A stretch of DNA of 64,000 bases from Noviherbaspirillum sedimenti (GCF_003590835.1 NZ_QYUQ01000002.1:3782001-3846000), one strand, 5' to 3'; shown: positions 25,601-35,118, counted from the stretch's first letter. Notes: generated by a model from the sequence alone, not told the origin. A program made the numbers and translations.

Positions 25601-27229
25601 ATGGATGCAAAGTATGACTACATCATCATCGGCGCAGGCTCAGCCGGCTGCGTCCTGGCAAATCGGCTCTCGGTCGATCCAAAATGCCAAGTCCTGCTAT
25701 TGGAAGCCGGCGGGGAAAATGACAATTTCATGGTCCAGATGCCGAAGGGGATCGGCAAGCTGGTAAGCGATCCCAGGCATAGCTGGCAGTATTCGGTGCA
25801 GCAAGAGCGCGAAAAAGGCGTCAACGTCAACGAGAAATGGGTACGGGGCCGCGGGCTGGGTGGGTCATCTGCCGTCAACGGCATGATTTATGTACGGGGC
25901 CAGCCGCAGGATTACGACATCTGGGAGCGGGAAGCCGGTTCGGAATGGGGCTGGCAGGCAATGAAGCAGGCATTCCGGGCGATCGAGGATCATGAACTGG
26001 GGGATGACGGACTGCGGGGCGCAGGCGGCGCGGTGCATATCAGCACCGGCAAGTTCCGCTACCCGCTGGCCGAAAAGATGATTGCAGCCGGCCAGCAAAT
26101 GGGACTTGAGCGCAGGGAAGACCTCAATCGCGAGCAGCAGGAAGGCGTCGGTTACTACTGCCACAATATCAAGAATGGCAAGCGCCAGAGCGCGTCAGTC
26201 GCCTTTTTGCAGCCGGTGCGCAGCCGATCCAATCTGAAAATTCAGACCAACGTCCATGTGGATCGCATCGTGTTTGATGGCCGACGCGCAAGCGGCGTCG
26301 AGTGCCATCTCCATGGTCAGCGCATTACCTATGAAAGCGCCGGTGAAATCATCGTATCGGCCGGCGCAGTGAACTCTCCAAAGCTTTTACAGCTTTCGGG
26401 TATCGGGCCCGGACCGCTGCTGCAATCACTCGGCATCAAGGTGGTGCAGGATAGCCCCGACGTCGGTTCGCGCTTGCTGGAACATCTCGGCGTCTCACTG
26501 ACTTATCGATTGAAGGGCGATCGTGGAATCAACCATCGTTTCTATGGGCTGGGGCTGGCTCGCAGCGCGATGGAATATCTGGTTCGCAAGACTGGCCCGC
26601 TCGCAACCGGTCCACTCGAGGTCGGCGCATTCTTGAAGACCAATCCGGCGGAGCCGCGGCCTAATGCGCAACTGTACATCGGCGGCATGACACTGGATGT
26701 TCCCAAAGACAGCAATAACCCGGCACCGATGCAATCGGTTGAGCATCTGGCAGGCATGACCTTATATGGGCAACTGATTCAACTCAGAAGCGAAGGCAAG
26801 GTGATGATCACGTCATCCCGGACAGAGGCGCCACTCGCCATCGCGCCGAATTGGCTTTCGGATGAAAAAGACCAGCGCTCTGCGGTAGAACTGGTGCGTT
26901 ATATGCGGCGTTACACGGCACAGCCCGCACTGGCGCCATTTCTCGCAGAGGAAATGCAGCCTGGCTCCGACTATCAGACCGATGAGGAAATCCTGCAGGC
27001 AGTGCGTCGATTGGCAATGTGCGGCACGCATGCTGTGCGGAGTTGCCGGATGGGCCGGGACGAAAGTTCTGTTGTGGATGAACGGTTACGCGTTCGTGGT
27101 GTAGATGGATTGCGGGTGGTCGATTGCTCCATCATGCCGGGTCTAATCTCAGGAAATACCAACGGCCCAGCCATGGCAACTGGCTGGCGTGCGGCAGACT
27201 TGATCATCGCGGATGCGCGGTTGCGGTAG
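25601..27229 (+). CDS. GMC-family FAD oxidoreductase (choline dehydrogenase-like)
   Basis: A 542-residue FAD enzyme oxidising a primary or secondary alcohol. The N-terminal FAD motif is DYIIIGAGSAGCVLANRL with LLLEAGG; GMC signature 1 is RGRGLGGSSAVNGMIYVRG and signature 2 is SAGAVNSPKLLQLSGIGP. The C-terminal catalytic region includes CGTHAVRSCRMG and SGNTNGPAMATGW. It starts a plus-strand series with an APH-like kinase and two SDRs, all probably acting on one hydroxylated intermediate. Confidence 0.95.
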   Translation: MDAKYDYIIIGAGSAGCVLANRLSVDPKCQVLLLEAGGENDNFMVQMPKGIGKLVSDPRHSWQYSVQQEREKGVNVNEKWVRGRGLGGSSAVNGMIYVRGQPQDYDIWEREAGSEWGWQAMKQAFRAIEDHELGDDGLRGAGGAVHISTGKFRYPLAEKMIAAGQQMGLERREDLNREQQEGVGYYCHNIKNGKRQSASVAFLQPVRSRSNLKIQTNVHVDRIVFDGRRASGVECHLHGQRITYESAGEIIVSAGAVNSPKLLQLSGIGPGPLLQSLGIKVVQDSPDVGSRLLEHLGVSLTYRLKGDRGINHRFYGLGLARSAMEYLVRKTGPLATGPLEVGAFLKTNPAEPRPNAQLYIGGMTLDVPKDSNNPAPMQSVEHLAGMTLYGQLIQLRSEGKVMITSSRTEAPLAIAPNWLSDEKDQRSAVELVRYMRRYTAQPALAPFLAEEMQPGSDYQTDEEILQAVRRLAMCGTHAVRSCRMGRDESSVVDERLRVRGVDGLRVVDCSIMPGLISGNTNGPAMATGWRAADLIIADARLR

Positions 27230-27267
27230 ATAGAAAAAATTTAGTGAAATCATGGAAGGAACAGGCA

Positions 27268-28425
27268 ATGGAAACGAATATGTCGGATCGCATCAAGGCG
27301 GCCTATGAAAAAGACATGCAGTCCGGTGACGTCGCGGTCCTGGAGTCGGATCTGCCTTTGTCGTATGAATCAATTACCGACGAATGGCTCACGAATGTAT
27401 TGTGCAAGGCGCAGCCAGGCGCACGGGTTGTGGCCCATCGTTTGAGCCCGGTTGATAATGGATCGTCGAATCGCAGAAAGATCTATCTTGAGTACAACGC
27501 AGAAGGCAAGGCGGCGGGGCTGCCCGCCGCGGTGTTTTGCAAGGCGACACACGATCTGGCAAACCGGACCATGCTTGGCATGGGCGGGAGTATCCGCTGC
27601 GAGGTGCTGTTCTATCGCAACATCCGTCCGCACCTGAACATCGAAGCGCCACGCAGCTACTACGCCAACATGAATCATGAGTCATTCAACTCCATGATCA
27701 TGCTGAACGATCTGACCGACGAAGTCACCGAGTTCTGTACCGACAAGACGCCCATGTCCAGAGCGCGTGCCGAAAGCCAGATGCGCCTGCTGGCCGAATA
27801 TCATGGACGCGGTTACGCATCGCCTCAGTTGCAGGAATTGCTGCAGCAATATCTGAACTGGTCGGATTATTTCAAGAACACCCAAAGTTTTGGCATGAAA
27901 GAAGGCTCGAACGCGGGGTTTCTGGCGGCGGAATCGGTCATTCCATCACGGCTTTATCGGCGCTTTGATGAAATCTGGCCTGCAACGCTGGCATCCTTGG
28001 TCATACATGAACAGGGGCCGCACACGCTGGCGCATGGCGACGTTCACCTGAAGAACTGGTACGTCGCCGGCAACGGCGAAATGGGCCTGAGCGACTGGCA
28101 ATGCTGTGGCCGAGGGCATTGGGGGCGCGACCTGGCCTATACCATTTCCACCGCACTGACGACGGAAGACCGGCGTGCCTGGGAGCGTGAACTGGTGCAG
28201 CTGTACCTGACGCAGTTGCACGCCGCGGGCGGGCCCGAAGTCGGCTTTGACGAGGGTTGGACGATCTACCGGCAACAGCTGATGACCGCGTTGACCTGGT
28301 GGACGGTCACGTTGACCCCGCCGCCGGGACTGCCGGACATGCAGCCGCGCGACACGACACTTGAGTTCATTCGCCGGATTGCCACGGCGATCGACGATCT
28401 CGAATCCCTGGATGCCTTCAAATGA
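27268..28425 (+). CDS. Phosphotransferase of the APH / ecdysteroid-kinase-like family
   Basis: A 385-residue protein-kinase-like small-molecule kinase. The catalytic loop is HGDVHLKN (256-263) and the metal-binding motif is SDWQ (275-278). These enzymes phosphorylate hydroxyl groups; family members occur in degradation clusters of acyl or steroid-like compounds. ATG 27268 has a GGAAGGAAC ribosome site; the ORF extends upstream into the GMC gene. Its place among alcohol dehydrogenases suggests the substrate is a hydroxylated intermediate. Confidence 0.88.
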   Translation: METNMSDRIKAAYEKDMQSGDVAVLESDLPLSYESITDEWLTNVLCKAQPGARVVAHRLSPVDNGSSNRRKIYLEYNAEGKAAGLPAAVFCKATHDLANRTMLGMGGSIRCEVLFYRNIRPHLNIEAPRSYYANMNHESFNSMIMLNDLTDEVTEFCTDKTPMSRARAESQMRLLAEYHGRGYASPQLQELLQQYLNWSDYFKNTQSFGMKEGSNAGFLAAESVIPSRLYRRFDEIWPATLASLVIHEQGPHTLAHGDVHLKNWYVAGNGEMGLSDWQCCGRGHWGRDLAYTISTALTTEDRRAWERELVQLYLTQLHAAGGPEVGFDEGWTIYRQQLMTALTWWTVTLTPPPGLPDMQPRDTTLEFIRRIATAIDDLESLDAFK

Positions 28426-28496
28426 TGAATCATATGGCACCTGACAACAGCAGGAAGATGGCGCCAATAACCCAATAACCAGCAGAGGGAAATAAA

Positions 28497-29216
28497 ATGA
28501 AACGAGTCGAGGGAAAGGTAGCCCTGATTACCGGCGCTGCGTCGGGCCTGGGCAAGGCGGAAGCCATTCTGCTTGCGCGCGAAGGGGCGAAAGTGATCGT
28601 TACCGACGTCAACGACGAAGCGGGGCGAAAGCTTGCGCAAGAAATTGATGGCGCATTCATCCATCATGACGTCCGCAGCGAGGACGACTGGCGCCGGGCG
28701 ATTGCCTTCGCCGTCGAACGCTACGGCAAGCTCGATGTGCTGGTCAATAATGCGGGCATTGTTGTGATCGCGGATATTGAAACGACATCGCTTGAACAGT
28801 ACCGTCTGATCCATGCCATTCACTCGGAAGGCACGTTCCTGGGATGCAAGCACGGCATTGAGGCGATGAAGAAGCAGGGCGGTTCCATCATCAATACCGC
28901 GTCTCTATCGGCTTTGCGCGCTTACCCGCCGGTCGTCGCCTATGCTTCGGCCAAGGGCGCGATCCGGTCGCTGAGCATGACCGTCGCTGCGCATTGTCAG
29001 GACAAGGGTTATCCGATTCGCAGCAATGTAATCTTTCCCGGCAATATAGACACACCGCTGCTGGAGGGGGCGATGGGGATGAAGCCGCCTCCTGGCACGG
29101 GCCAACCTGAAGATGTCGCCAATGCCGTTCTCTACCTGGCTTCGGATGAATCTCGATTTATTACTGGTGCGGAATTCGTCATTGATAACGGCGTCTCGAT
29201 CAGGCCTGGCGCTTAA
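28497..29216 (+). CDS. Short-chain dehydrogenase/reductase (SDR)
   Basis: A 239-residue classical SDR: GAASGLGKAEA cofactor loop, NNAG, and active site Ser...Y-x3-K (YASAKGA). The Asp in IVTDVND suggests NAD preference. It resembles the SDR at 54.2-55.0 kb (shared TGAASGLG, KGAIRSM-like stretch and FLGCKH), and both look like hydroxysteroid/cyclohexanol-type dehydrogenases. An AGAGGGAAATAAA ribosome site precedes the ATG. Confidence 0.92.
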   Translation: MKRVEGKVALITGAASGLGKAEAILLAREGAKVIVTDVNDEAGRKLAQEIDGAFIHHDVRSEDDWRRAIAFAVERYGKLDVLVNNAGIVVIADIETTSLEQYRLIHAIHSEGTFLGCKHGIEAMKKQGGSIINTASLSALRAYPPVVAYASAKGAIRSLSMTVAAHCQDKGYPIRSNVIFPGNIDTPLLEGAMGMKPPPGTGQPEDVANAVLYLASDESRFITGAEFVIDNGVSIRPGA

Positions 29217-29231
29217 CACGAGGAAAATAAA

Positions 29232-30062
29232 ATGAGTAAAGTATGGCTGATTACCGGCGCATCGCGTGGCATCGGTGCCGAAATCGCCCGTGCGGCCCTG
29301 GCAGCCGGCGACAGGGTGGTGGCCACCGGCCGTAATCCCCAGAGCGTGGAAGAAGCGCTCGGTGCATCTGATCGATTGTTGGCTATCGGGCTCGACGTCA
29401 CCATCGTCAGGCAAGCCGATGAAGCGGTCAAGGCAGCGATCGACAAGTTCGGCCGCATCGACGTGCTGGTGAATAATGCCGGCTACGCATTGCTTGGGGC
29501 GCTGGAGGAGTGCAGCGCGGAAGAAGTCGAGGCACAGTTCCGCACCAACGTGTTCGGGCTGCTGCATGTAACCCGCGCTGTATTGCCGATCCTGCGCGCG
29601 CAACGCAGCGGCCACATCTTCAATATCTCTTCCCTCGCGGGCTTTTACGGCGATCCCGGCGCATCGAGTTATTGCGGCACCAAGTTTGCCGTTGAGGGCT
29701 TGTCGGAGTCCCTGTCAAGGGAAGTCGCGCCGCTGGGCATTCACGTCACCATTGTCGAGCCTGGGTACTTTCGCACGGATTTCCTTTCCGGCGCGTCGGT
29801 CAATCACGCTGCCCGGGTGATCAGCGACTATGACGAGACCGCAGGAAAAGCCCGCCGCGCAACGGCTGAAGTCGATGGCAAGCAAGCGAACGACCCGAAG
29901 AAACTGGCGCAAGCCTTCGTGACACTCACCAATGCTGAAAAGCCGCCATTACGGTTTACTGCCGGTGCGGATGCCGTTGAACTGCTGGAGAAAAGTTTGA
30001 GCAGAAAAAAACTCCAGCTTGACCAGTGGCGTGAGTTGTCGATTTCATTTGCTCACGATTGA
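29232..30062 (+). CDS. Short-chain dehydrogenase/reductase (SDR)
   Basis: A 276-residue SDR with GASRGIGAEIA, NNAGYALLG and the catalytic SSLAGFYGDPGASSYCGTKFAVEGLSESL (Ser, Tyr, Lys). The GRNPQ residues after beta-2 suggest NADP. It follows the first SDR by 15 bp. Length and sequence differ enough that the two probably act on different positions of the substrate. Confidence 0.92.
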   Translation: MSKVWLITGASRGIGAEIARAALAAGDRVVATGRNPQSVEEALGASDRLLAIGLDVTIVRQADEAVKAAIDKFGRIDVLVNNAGYALLGALEECSAEEVEAQFRTNVFGLLHVTRAVLPILRAQRSGHIFNISSLAGFYGDPGASSYCGTKFAVEGLSESLSREVAPLGIHVTIVEPGYFRTDFLSGASVNHAARVISDYDETAGKARRATAEVDGKQANDPKKLAQAFVTLTNAEKPPLRFTAGADAVELLEKSLSRKKLQLDQWRELSISFAHD

Positions 30063-30207
30063 GAGCAACAGTCCGACGGATTGGTTTTGAGTGATCAAGT
30101 GCGAAGTCGGGCTGGTTCAGTATGCCGTATGTAATGTGCGGCTGTCATAGTGCCACTGTCACGGTGGTCAACGTGCACGACAGTTTGTTTAAAGCAGACT
30201 TCATGCA

Positions 30208-31059
30208 TTATTTTTTATCAGCAAGTCTTGACAGCGCCTCCAACTGTTCTGCCGTGACTTTTAATAATTGGAGGTCAGAGCTGGTTGTCAATTGGGATAC
30301 TGCAGTAGCAATGCGTGCGTTCAAATCCCCAATTTCTTTCGGGTCATTCAAATTCTGAAAACGTTTGTTGACCCCCGCCATGAAATCAAGTGCAACGTTT
30401 TTAGTCAGCTCGGCATACTCCTTCGTTATGATGCCGTGGCGTTGCATGCTGGTGGAAAAAAGCGCTTCCTGTAGAAGAACAAGAATACAAAATGGATCGT
30501 CTTCAGAGAGAGGCTGGATAGGCCAGTCGGCCAACCCGAAAGAGCGATACATCAGCGCCGAAACTTTATCGTAATCCTTGACTGCTTTCCGTGCATCAAA
30601 CGGGACATGAGCAGCCAAATCCAATGGTTCACCGGAATGCGATTGGTTGAAGAATTCACATACCCCATCAATCGTAATGGTCAGTAGCTCAGAAAGCGTT
30701 CTGGGATTTCGATCACGTACATATTTCTCGAGAAAGAGGCCTGTTTTCTCCACAAAACGAATGGATATCTGCTCAAAAATTTCGGACATATTCTTGAAAT
30801 GAGCATAAACCGATGTTCGTGTCATTCCAGCTCGGGCTGCAATCATAGCAATGCTGATGTCGTCCGGGTTTCGCTCGCCCATCAATTCGATCGTTGTCCC
30901 GATAATTTTTTCAACACGTGTCCGCCCAGGAGCCCGGGGTGGCATTTTTGCCTGGTCTGACAGCATTGCCGATTGTTTCGACTTGAAGGAGATTGCGTCC
31001 GACAGGGCAGGAGTTTGCTTGCGACTAACCGCTAAATCCTGATTATTCTCGTGTTTCAT
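30208..31059 (-). CDS. TetR-family transcriptional regulator
   Basis: A ~283-residue TetR regulator with a long (~50-residue) polar N-terminal extension before the helix-turn-helix IAARAGMTRTSVYAHFKNMSEIF. The C-terminal ligand domain is unrecognised. The start is uncertain: no good ribosome site is seen at 31059, 31074 or internal ATGs. It is convergent with the SDR pair. Nearby symmetric DNA (31243-31268) or the paired TGTCAT palindromes at 36.3 kb are possible targets, but this is not shown. Confidence 0.9.
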   Translation of the reverse strand: MKHENNQDLAVSRKQTPALSDAISFKSKQSAMLSDQAKMPPRAPGRTRVEKIIGTTIELMGERNPDDISIAMIAARAGMTRTSVYAHFKNMSEIFEQISIRFVEKTGLFLEKYVRDRNPRTLSELLTITIDGVCEFFNQSHSGEPLDLAAHVPFDARKAVKDYDKVSALMYRSFGLADWPIQPLSEDDPFCILVLLQEALFSTSMQRHGIITKEYAELTKNVALDFMAGVNKRFQNLNDPKEIGDLNARIATAVSQLTTSSDLQLLKVTAEQLEALSRLADKK

Positions 31060-31169
31060 GCATTGGTTTTGCAAAAATTGAGGGAAAAAGTGCTCTGCTG
31101 AGTCTTAATGGAATTGTGCCTGATGTTAAACTATTTAATATCCCATTTATGGTGATAGGGTGTTTTGGG

Positions 31170-31224
31170 GTAATCGTTCACCCCGCAGAGAGGGCTGTTA
31201 AGCAATGTGGAAGACGGTGGCAGG
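31170..31224. repeat. 55-bp direct repeat, copy 1 (IS-end-like)
   Basis: Starts GTAATCGTTCACCCCG and matches 31776-31830 at all but about three positions. The 5'-GTAA end and size are reminiscent of IS66-family termini. The two copies flank the ABM gene. The origin as an IS scar is inference. Confidence 0.6.
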
Positions 31225-31242
31225 CATATGTTCGGCATGTTA

Positions 31243-31268
31243 GGCGCCCGATATTAATATCGGGCGCC
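31243..31268. repeat. Perfect 26-bp palindrome
   Basis: GGCGCCCGATATT and its exact complement adjoin without a gap, between the ABM gene end and the TetR start. It could be a terminator hairpin for ABM or an operator. Confidence 0.55.
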
Positions 31269-31336
31269 GACCGCATCAGCTATCGCGGCGTGATGCCCCT
31301 CGATTACTCATTAGTACCCGCATCGCAATCCCTGCC

Positions 31337-31738
31337 TTACGAAAAAACAGCGCCGAGTCCATTTTTGCCAATAGGGTGAACCTCGGAAGGGCCTCGCTTG
31401 TAAAAATCAAAACAACTACGGTCACTGTCCATTCCGCGTGCAAGCTCCATTTCCATTGGGGCATTACAGCAATCCATCAGCTGGGATACCTGAGTCTGAA
31501 AAACGCCCGACTTCCGGAGTTCCTTAAGCAGCTCTTCATCCTTATATGATTCGATCGCATAAAAAATATGCTCATCACGATCCCAGCCATAAAAAACGAA
31601 ATTGCACTGTTCATTCATAAAATCCAGGTGGGGTTTCCATAGAGAGTCAAAGATTCTTACGAATTCATCCTTCCGCTTTGGATCCACGTGAAAGCGACTG
31701 ATGAAGGCGCTACTTTTGGTTGTTACTACATTAGACAT
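31337..31738 (-). CDS. Antibiotic-biosynthesis-monooxygenase (ABM)-like protein
   Basis: A 133-residue dimeric alpha/beta barrel protein. FISRFHVDPKRKDEFVRIFDSLWKPHLDFMNE and HIFYAIESYKDEELLKEL match the ABM/quinol monooxygenase fold; the last ~35 residues are a C-terminal extension. It may be a small cofactorless oxygenase or an accessory protein like EthD. It is bracketed by 55-bp direct repeats, suggesting it was moved as a unit. Confidence 0.75.
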   Translation of the reverse strand: MSNVVTTKSSAFISRFHVDPKRKDEFVRIFDSLWKPHLDFMNEQCNFVFYGWDRDEHIFYAIESYKDEELLKELRKSGVFQTQVSQLMDCCNAPMEMELARGMDSDRSCFDFYKRGPSEVHPIGKNGLGAVFS

Positions 31739-31775
31739 AAATAACTCCTTGGTTCGTTAGCGTGTGACTGTAATG

Positions 31776-31830
31776 GTAATCGTTCACCCCGAAGAGATGG
31801 CTGTTAAGCAATGTAGAAGACGGTGGCAGG
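31776..31830. repeat. 55-bp direct repeat, copy 2 (IS-end-like)
   Basis: Second copy of the GTAATCGTTCACC repeat. In this copy CGTTCACCC (31781-31789) also pairs with GGGTGAACG (31829-31837), so a short hairpin could form. Confidence 0.6.
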
Positions 31831-31886
31831 GTGAACGAATTGCCGGTTTATAAAGAGCACTCTCGGCATTCCTCTAGCGCGAAATA

Positions 31887-31905
31887 TCCGGGCGTCATGC
31901 CCGGA
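31887..31905 (-). terminator. Hairpin terminator after DUF1329 copy 1
   Basis: TCCGGGC (31887-31893) and GCCCGGA (31899-31905) with a 5-nt loop lie just beyond the minus-strand DUF1329 stop codon at 31910, followed on that strand by TATTTC. Confidence 0.6.
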
Positions 31906-31909
31906 CCGA

Positions 31910-33277
31910 TCAGCGGACCCCGTCTCCCACCAATGCCTCAGGCGCCCAGGCGCGATCATCTTGTGGTGCAATGGGGAACAATCCGGCGCCGGGGTAAACA
32001 CTGGAAACGACATAAACACCACTGTTCAAATTGTAGGCGCCATAGCCTTCACTGGATTGCGCAGGAACTTCATACATCGGCGTATGGATCGCCCACAATA
32101 CCCGCTGCAGTTTGCCGCTTGCATCATAGTTATCCCCCAGGCCGGGACCGTAGGTATCTTCATCGAAATAGAACATGCGGCGAGGTGAGGTATGACGAAT
32201 ACCCGGCTTGACCGTTCCCTCCACCACCCAGACACGATGCAGCTCAAAGCGCAGGCAGTCCGGATTGTAGTGATCCTTCAGCAAGGCTTTTTCCGGCGAG
32301 CAGTTCTTCTCGTCCACCATAATCTTCGTATTGTTGTACGGGATATACATTTCCTTTTTCCCGATCAATTTGAAGTCGAAGCGATCCTGCGCGCCGAGGA
32401 AAATCGACCCATCGTCCATCGTTGCGGCGCCGCCTTGACCGGGCGTCGGCGTGTCATAGGCCAGGTTCGGGGAAAGCTTGACCCGGCGTTGACCTGGCAG
32501 GTATTGGTACGCCTTGCGCTTATTCGCAATCGGATCGATCGGGTCGACCAGCATCAATGCCTCGCCAGACATGCGCGCGGGCGCCATGGTCTTGTGCTTG
32601 TATCGCCAGTAGAAGTCGCCCTCAAGTTCGGTCCTCTTTGGATCATAGTAAAGATACTCATTCACGACTTTGTTTTCCGATGCGAGCGCGACCGAACCGT
32701 TTGAGTCCACCAGCCGGCTGGTTTGATGGACGGCGAAGCTGTGGCCGATGAACCGGAGAAGATGGTTCCACAAGACTTCGTTGCCGGTCTTCGGAATCGG
32801 GAATGGATAGCCGCCGTAGCAGGCGCGGTTGATCGACACGCCACCATTTTCCGTACTGCACCGGGTCGCATTCTTCGCCGTATTGTCCATCACATACTGC
32901 GGCCAGGCTGCGGTGCGATGCGACGGATAGACATCGATGCGAAACGTCGGATATTTCTGCATCAGCGCCTTCAAGCCGTCCGACAGCTTGTCGGCATGCT
33001 GGCTCATGTTCTTCGCATCGACGGAAAAGAGCGGCTTTTCATGTGCGAACGGATCGGGCCGAAGATGGGGTTTTTGGGGATCAAAGCCCGGTGGCAAAGT
33101 CTTCATACCGCCGGTCCAGGCTGGAATCGTGCCGTCCTTGTTGCCGGCCATTTCCGCCCCCATGGGCGTCAGGTTCTTGCCCAGTTGCCTGGTTTCTTCC
33201 GCAGTCACCGCGGCCTGCACCGACGCAACGGAACATGCTGTCAGACCTGCCGCAAGAATAATAGAACGACGAATCAT
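31910..33277 (-). CDS. DUF1329 exported protein (copy 1)
   Basis: A 455-residue secreted protein with a signal peptide (MIRRSIILAAGLTACSVASVQA, cleavage after AQA-like VQA). DUF1329 proteins have a LolA/LolB-like fold and often accompany DUF1302 proteins and RND exporters in hydrophobic-substrate catabolism, suggesting a role in substrate handling at the outer membrane. ATG 33277 with GGAG is the start; the ORF extends upstream without merit. Two paralogues lie at 40.3 and 56.1 kb. No DUF1302 partner is adjacent. Confidence 0.9.
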   Translation of the reverse strand: MIRRSIILAAGLTACSVASVQAAVTAEETRQLGKNLTPMGAEMAGNKDGTIPAWTGGMKTLPPGFDPQKPHLRPDPFAHEKPLFSVDAKNMSQHADKLSDGLKALMQKYPTFRIDVYPSHRTAAWPQYVMDNTAKNATRCSTENGGVSINRACYGGYPFPIPKTGNEVLWNHLLRFIGHSFAVHQTSRLVDSNGSVALASENKVVNEYLYYDPKRTELEGDFYWRYKHKTMAPARMSGEALMLVDPIDPIANKRKAYQYLPGQRRVKLSPNLAYDTPTPGQGGAATMDDGSIFLGAQDRFDFKLIGKKEMYIPYNNTKIMVDEKNCSPEKALLKDHYNPDCLRFELHRVWVVEGTVKPGIRHTSPRRMFYFDEDTYGPGLGDNYDASGKLQRVLWAIHTPMYEVPAQSSEGYGAYNLNSGVYVVSSVYPGAGLFPIAPQDDRAWAPEALVGDGVR

Positions 33278-33520
33278 GATGTCTTCTCCAGTTTTTTGAA
33301 ATGGTGTATTGAAGGCCAACGATAGCGCGCCACATTCCTGGTATGACGCGCCACCACTGGCGATGCTCACTGCAATTTTTTTGTTGCGGAATGGAGGGCA
33401 TTCACGCTCACTCCTTCCACATTTCTTAGAATGCTGTCTTGTACGTCTACGAAACCCAACCGAGATCCTTGTATAGCCAGCTTGCAGGCTGCAAGGGCGC
33501 AATTTCCTCGATTGTTTGAC

Positions 33521-34888
33521 TCAGGCCTGCTCCAGATACGCGCGCAGCGTGTTATGAAAATGCCGGATACGGATTTCCTGATACTGCGACAGCGTGACCG
33601 GCGTATTGCCCGCCTTCAGGCCCTCTTGCAACAACTTGAGGTTTGCCACGTCCTGGTCATAAACGTCGCCGAGCCAGTCGCTCAACTCAGGAATATCGAC
33701 ATAGCGCATGTCCCCCATCTCCACCGGTTCGGCCGGTAACGGCCGCGGCGCGCCGGCCGGCACCGGCTTGAGAATGAACATATCGAAGATGCTGGTGTCC
33801 GGATCATGCTTGTTGGGGCGGAAGCGATAGACCACCGGGAAGCCGACACTGCGGAACAACACCATATTGGGAAACAAAGAGTACTGCATCGCATCGACCA
33901 GTTCCGCGTCCGACATGCCTGACACATCACGACCAGCCTCAGTGAGCTGCGTGCGCGTCGTATCGGCCATGAACTGGCGGGCCGTCATCCCGTCAGGCAA
34001 CGGGGGGGCTTCCGTCTTTTCGCGCATGATCTCTGCGAACATGCTGTTGACGATCTGCTGCTCGCTCTGCGGATCTCCAAAACTGGCGCTGGCGACACCG
34101 AGCGCTTGTAGAAAACGGCTGGTGTGACGCCCCAATAGATCGTATTGCGTGTGCTGTTCGTCAGAAAAACTGGTTGTTTGCGGGTGTGTCTCGGCAGTGT
34201 GATAGGACTCAATAAATGCCTCGATCGAACCTTTCCAGTTTGACGGCAGGATCTTGCGATAGTACCCGGCGATATAGAGGTCCTTGAAATTGACAACGCC
34301 GAGTTGGCTTGGCAGGTTTTCCAGATACTCTTCCAGTGGCGGCGCCTTGGGATCGAGATTGATGAAAACAAATCCGCCCCAGGTGCCGACACGCACTTCC
34401 TGCAGGCTGTGGGTTTCTTCGCTGACATGCGGGAAATCCCAGCTGGAAGGAACCTTGTTGATACTGCCATTCAGATTCCAGGTAAATCCATGGTATGGGC
34501 AGCGGATTTTCTGCAGGTGCGTGTTGCTGGAGCAGAGCTTCGTGCCACGATGCGTACATGAATTGTAGTACGCCTTGATGCTGTTATCCTCGGCTCGCAC
34601 GATCATAAACGACCAGTCGCCCAACTCGTAGACGGCGACGTCGCCCGGCGATTCGATTTCTTCCTCACGGCAGGCGAATTGCCAGACGCGCGACCATAGA
34701 CGATCCAGTTCCAACTTGTGGAATGCCGGGCTGGTATACATTTCACGGCTGGAGTTCGACAATCCAAGATCGTCCGTGCCAGCCTCAAGAAGATCCGGCG
34801 GCGTCGGATGCCGGTCTCGGGCAATGATGTCTTGATAGACAGCCCAAGGCTCCGGCCTGACGTTTTTTTTGTTTAACGGCTTGTTCAT
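33521..34888 (-). CDS. Rieske ring-hydroxylating oxygenase, alpha subunit (copy 3)
   Basis: A 455-residue oxygenase with C111-x-H113 (CTHRG) and C130-x2-H133 (CPYHGF), and an iron-site segment EAFIESYHTAETHP. The start at 34888 has AAGGAG upstream. It is transcribed after the VOC and SnoaL genes and before DUF1329. It lacks an adjacent reductase and presumably uses the proteins at 3.5-4.8 kb or another set. It is more distant from copies 1 and 2, so a different ring position or intermediate is likely. Confidence 0.94.
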   Translation of the reverse strand: MNKPLNKKNVRPEPWAVYQDIIARDRHPTPPDLLEAGTDDLGLSNSSREMYTSPAFHKLELDRLWSRVWQFACREEEIESPGDVAVYELGDWSFMIVRAEDNSIKAYYNSCTHRGTKLCSSNTHLQKIRCPYHGFTWNLNGSINKVPSSWDFPHVSEETHSLQEVRVGTWGGFVFINLDPKAPPLEEYLENLPSQLGVVNFKDLYIAGYYRKILPSNWKGSIEAFIESYHTAETHPQTTSFSDEQHTQYDLLGRHTSRFLQALGVASASFGDPQSEQQIVNSMFAEIMREKTEAPPLPDGMTARQFMADTTRTQLTEAGRDVSGMSDAELVDAMQYSLFPNMVLFRSVGFPVVYRFRPNKHDPDTSIFDMFILKPVPAGAPRPLPAEPVEMGDMRYVDIPELSDWLGDVYDQDVANLKLLQEGLKAGNTPVTLSQYQEIRIRHFHNTLRAYLEQA

Positions 34889-34946
34889 GATTGCATGTCT
34901 CCTTTCAGTATGGCCCTGCACAGGCCACTTACATAAGCCCTGGCGC

Positions 34947-34971
34947 CAGCAAGGATCTCTTGTCCTTGCTG
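34947..34971 (-). terminator. Hairpin between SnoaL and Rieske copy 3
   Basis: CAGCAAGGA (34947-34955) pairs with TCCTTGCTG (34963-34971), loop TCTCTTG. It may attenuate read-through from VOC-SnoaL into the oxygenase gene. Confidence 0.45.
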
Positions 34972-35118
34972 AAGCGCTGTCTACGGGCCTATGTCCATTT
35001 GAATTGCTAGTTCGACAGATGCGCGGTCACCTCGGCGAATGCTGCACCGAAATCGGCAAGCCTAGGATTGCCTGGTGTTCCACCTTGGCGAAACAGGTCG
35101 TTCAAGCATGTGCGAAAA

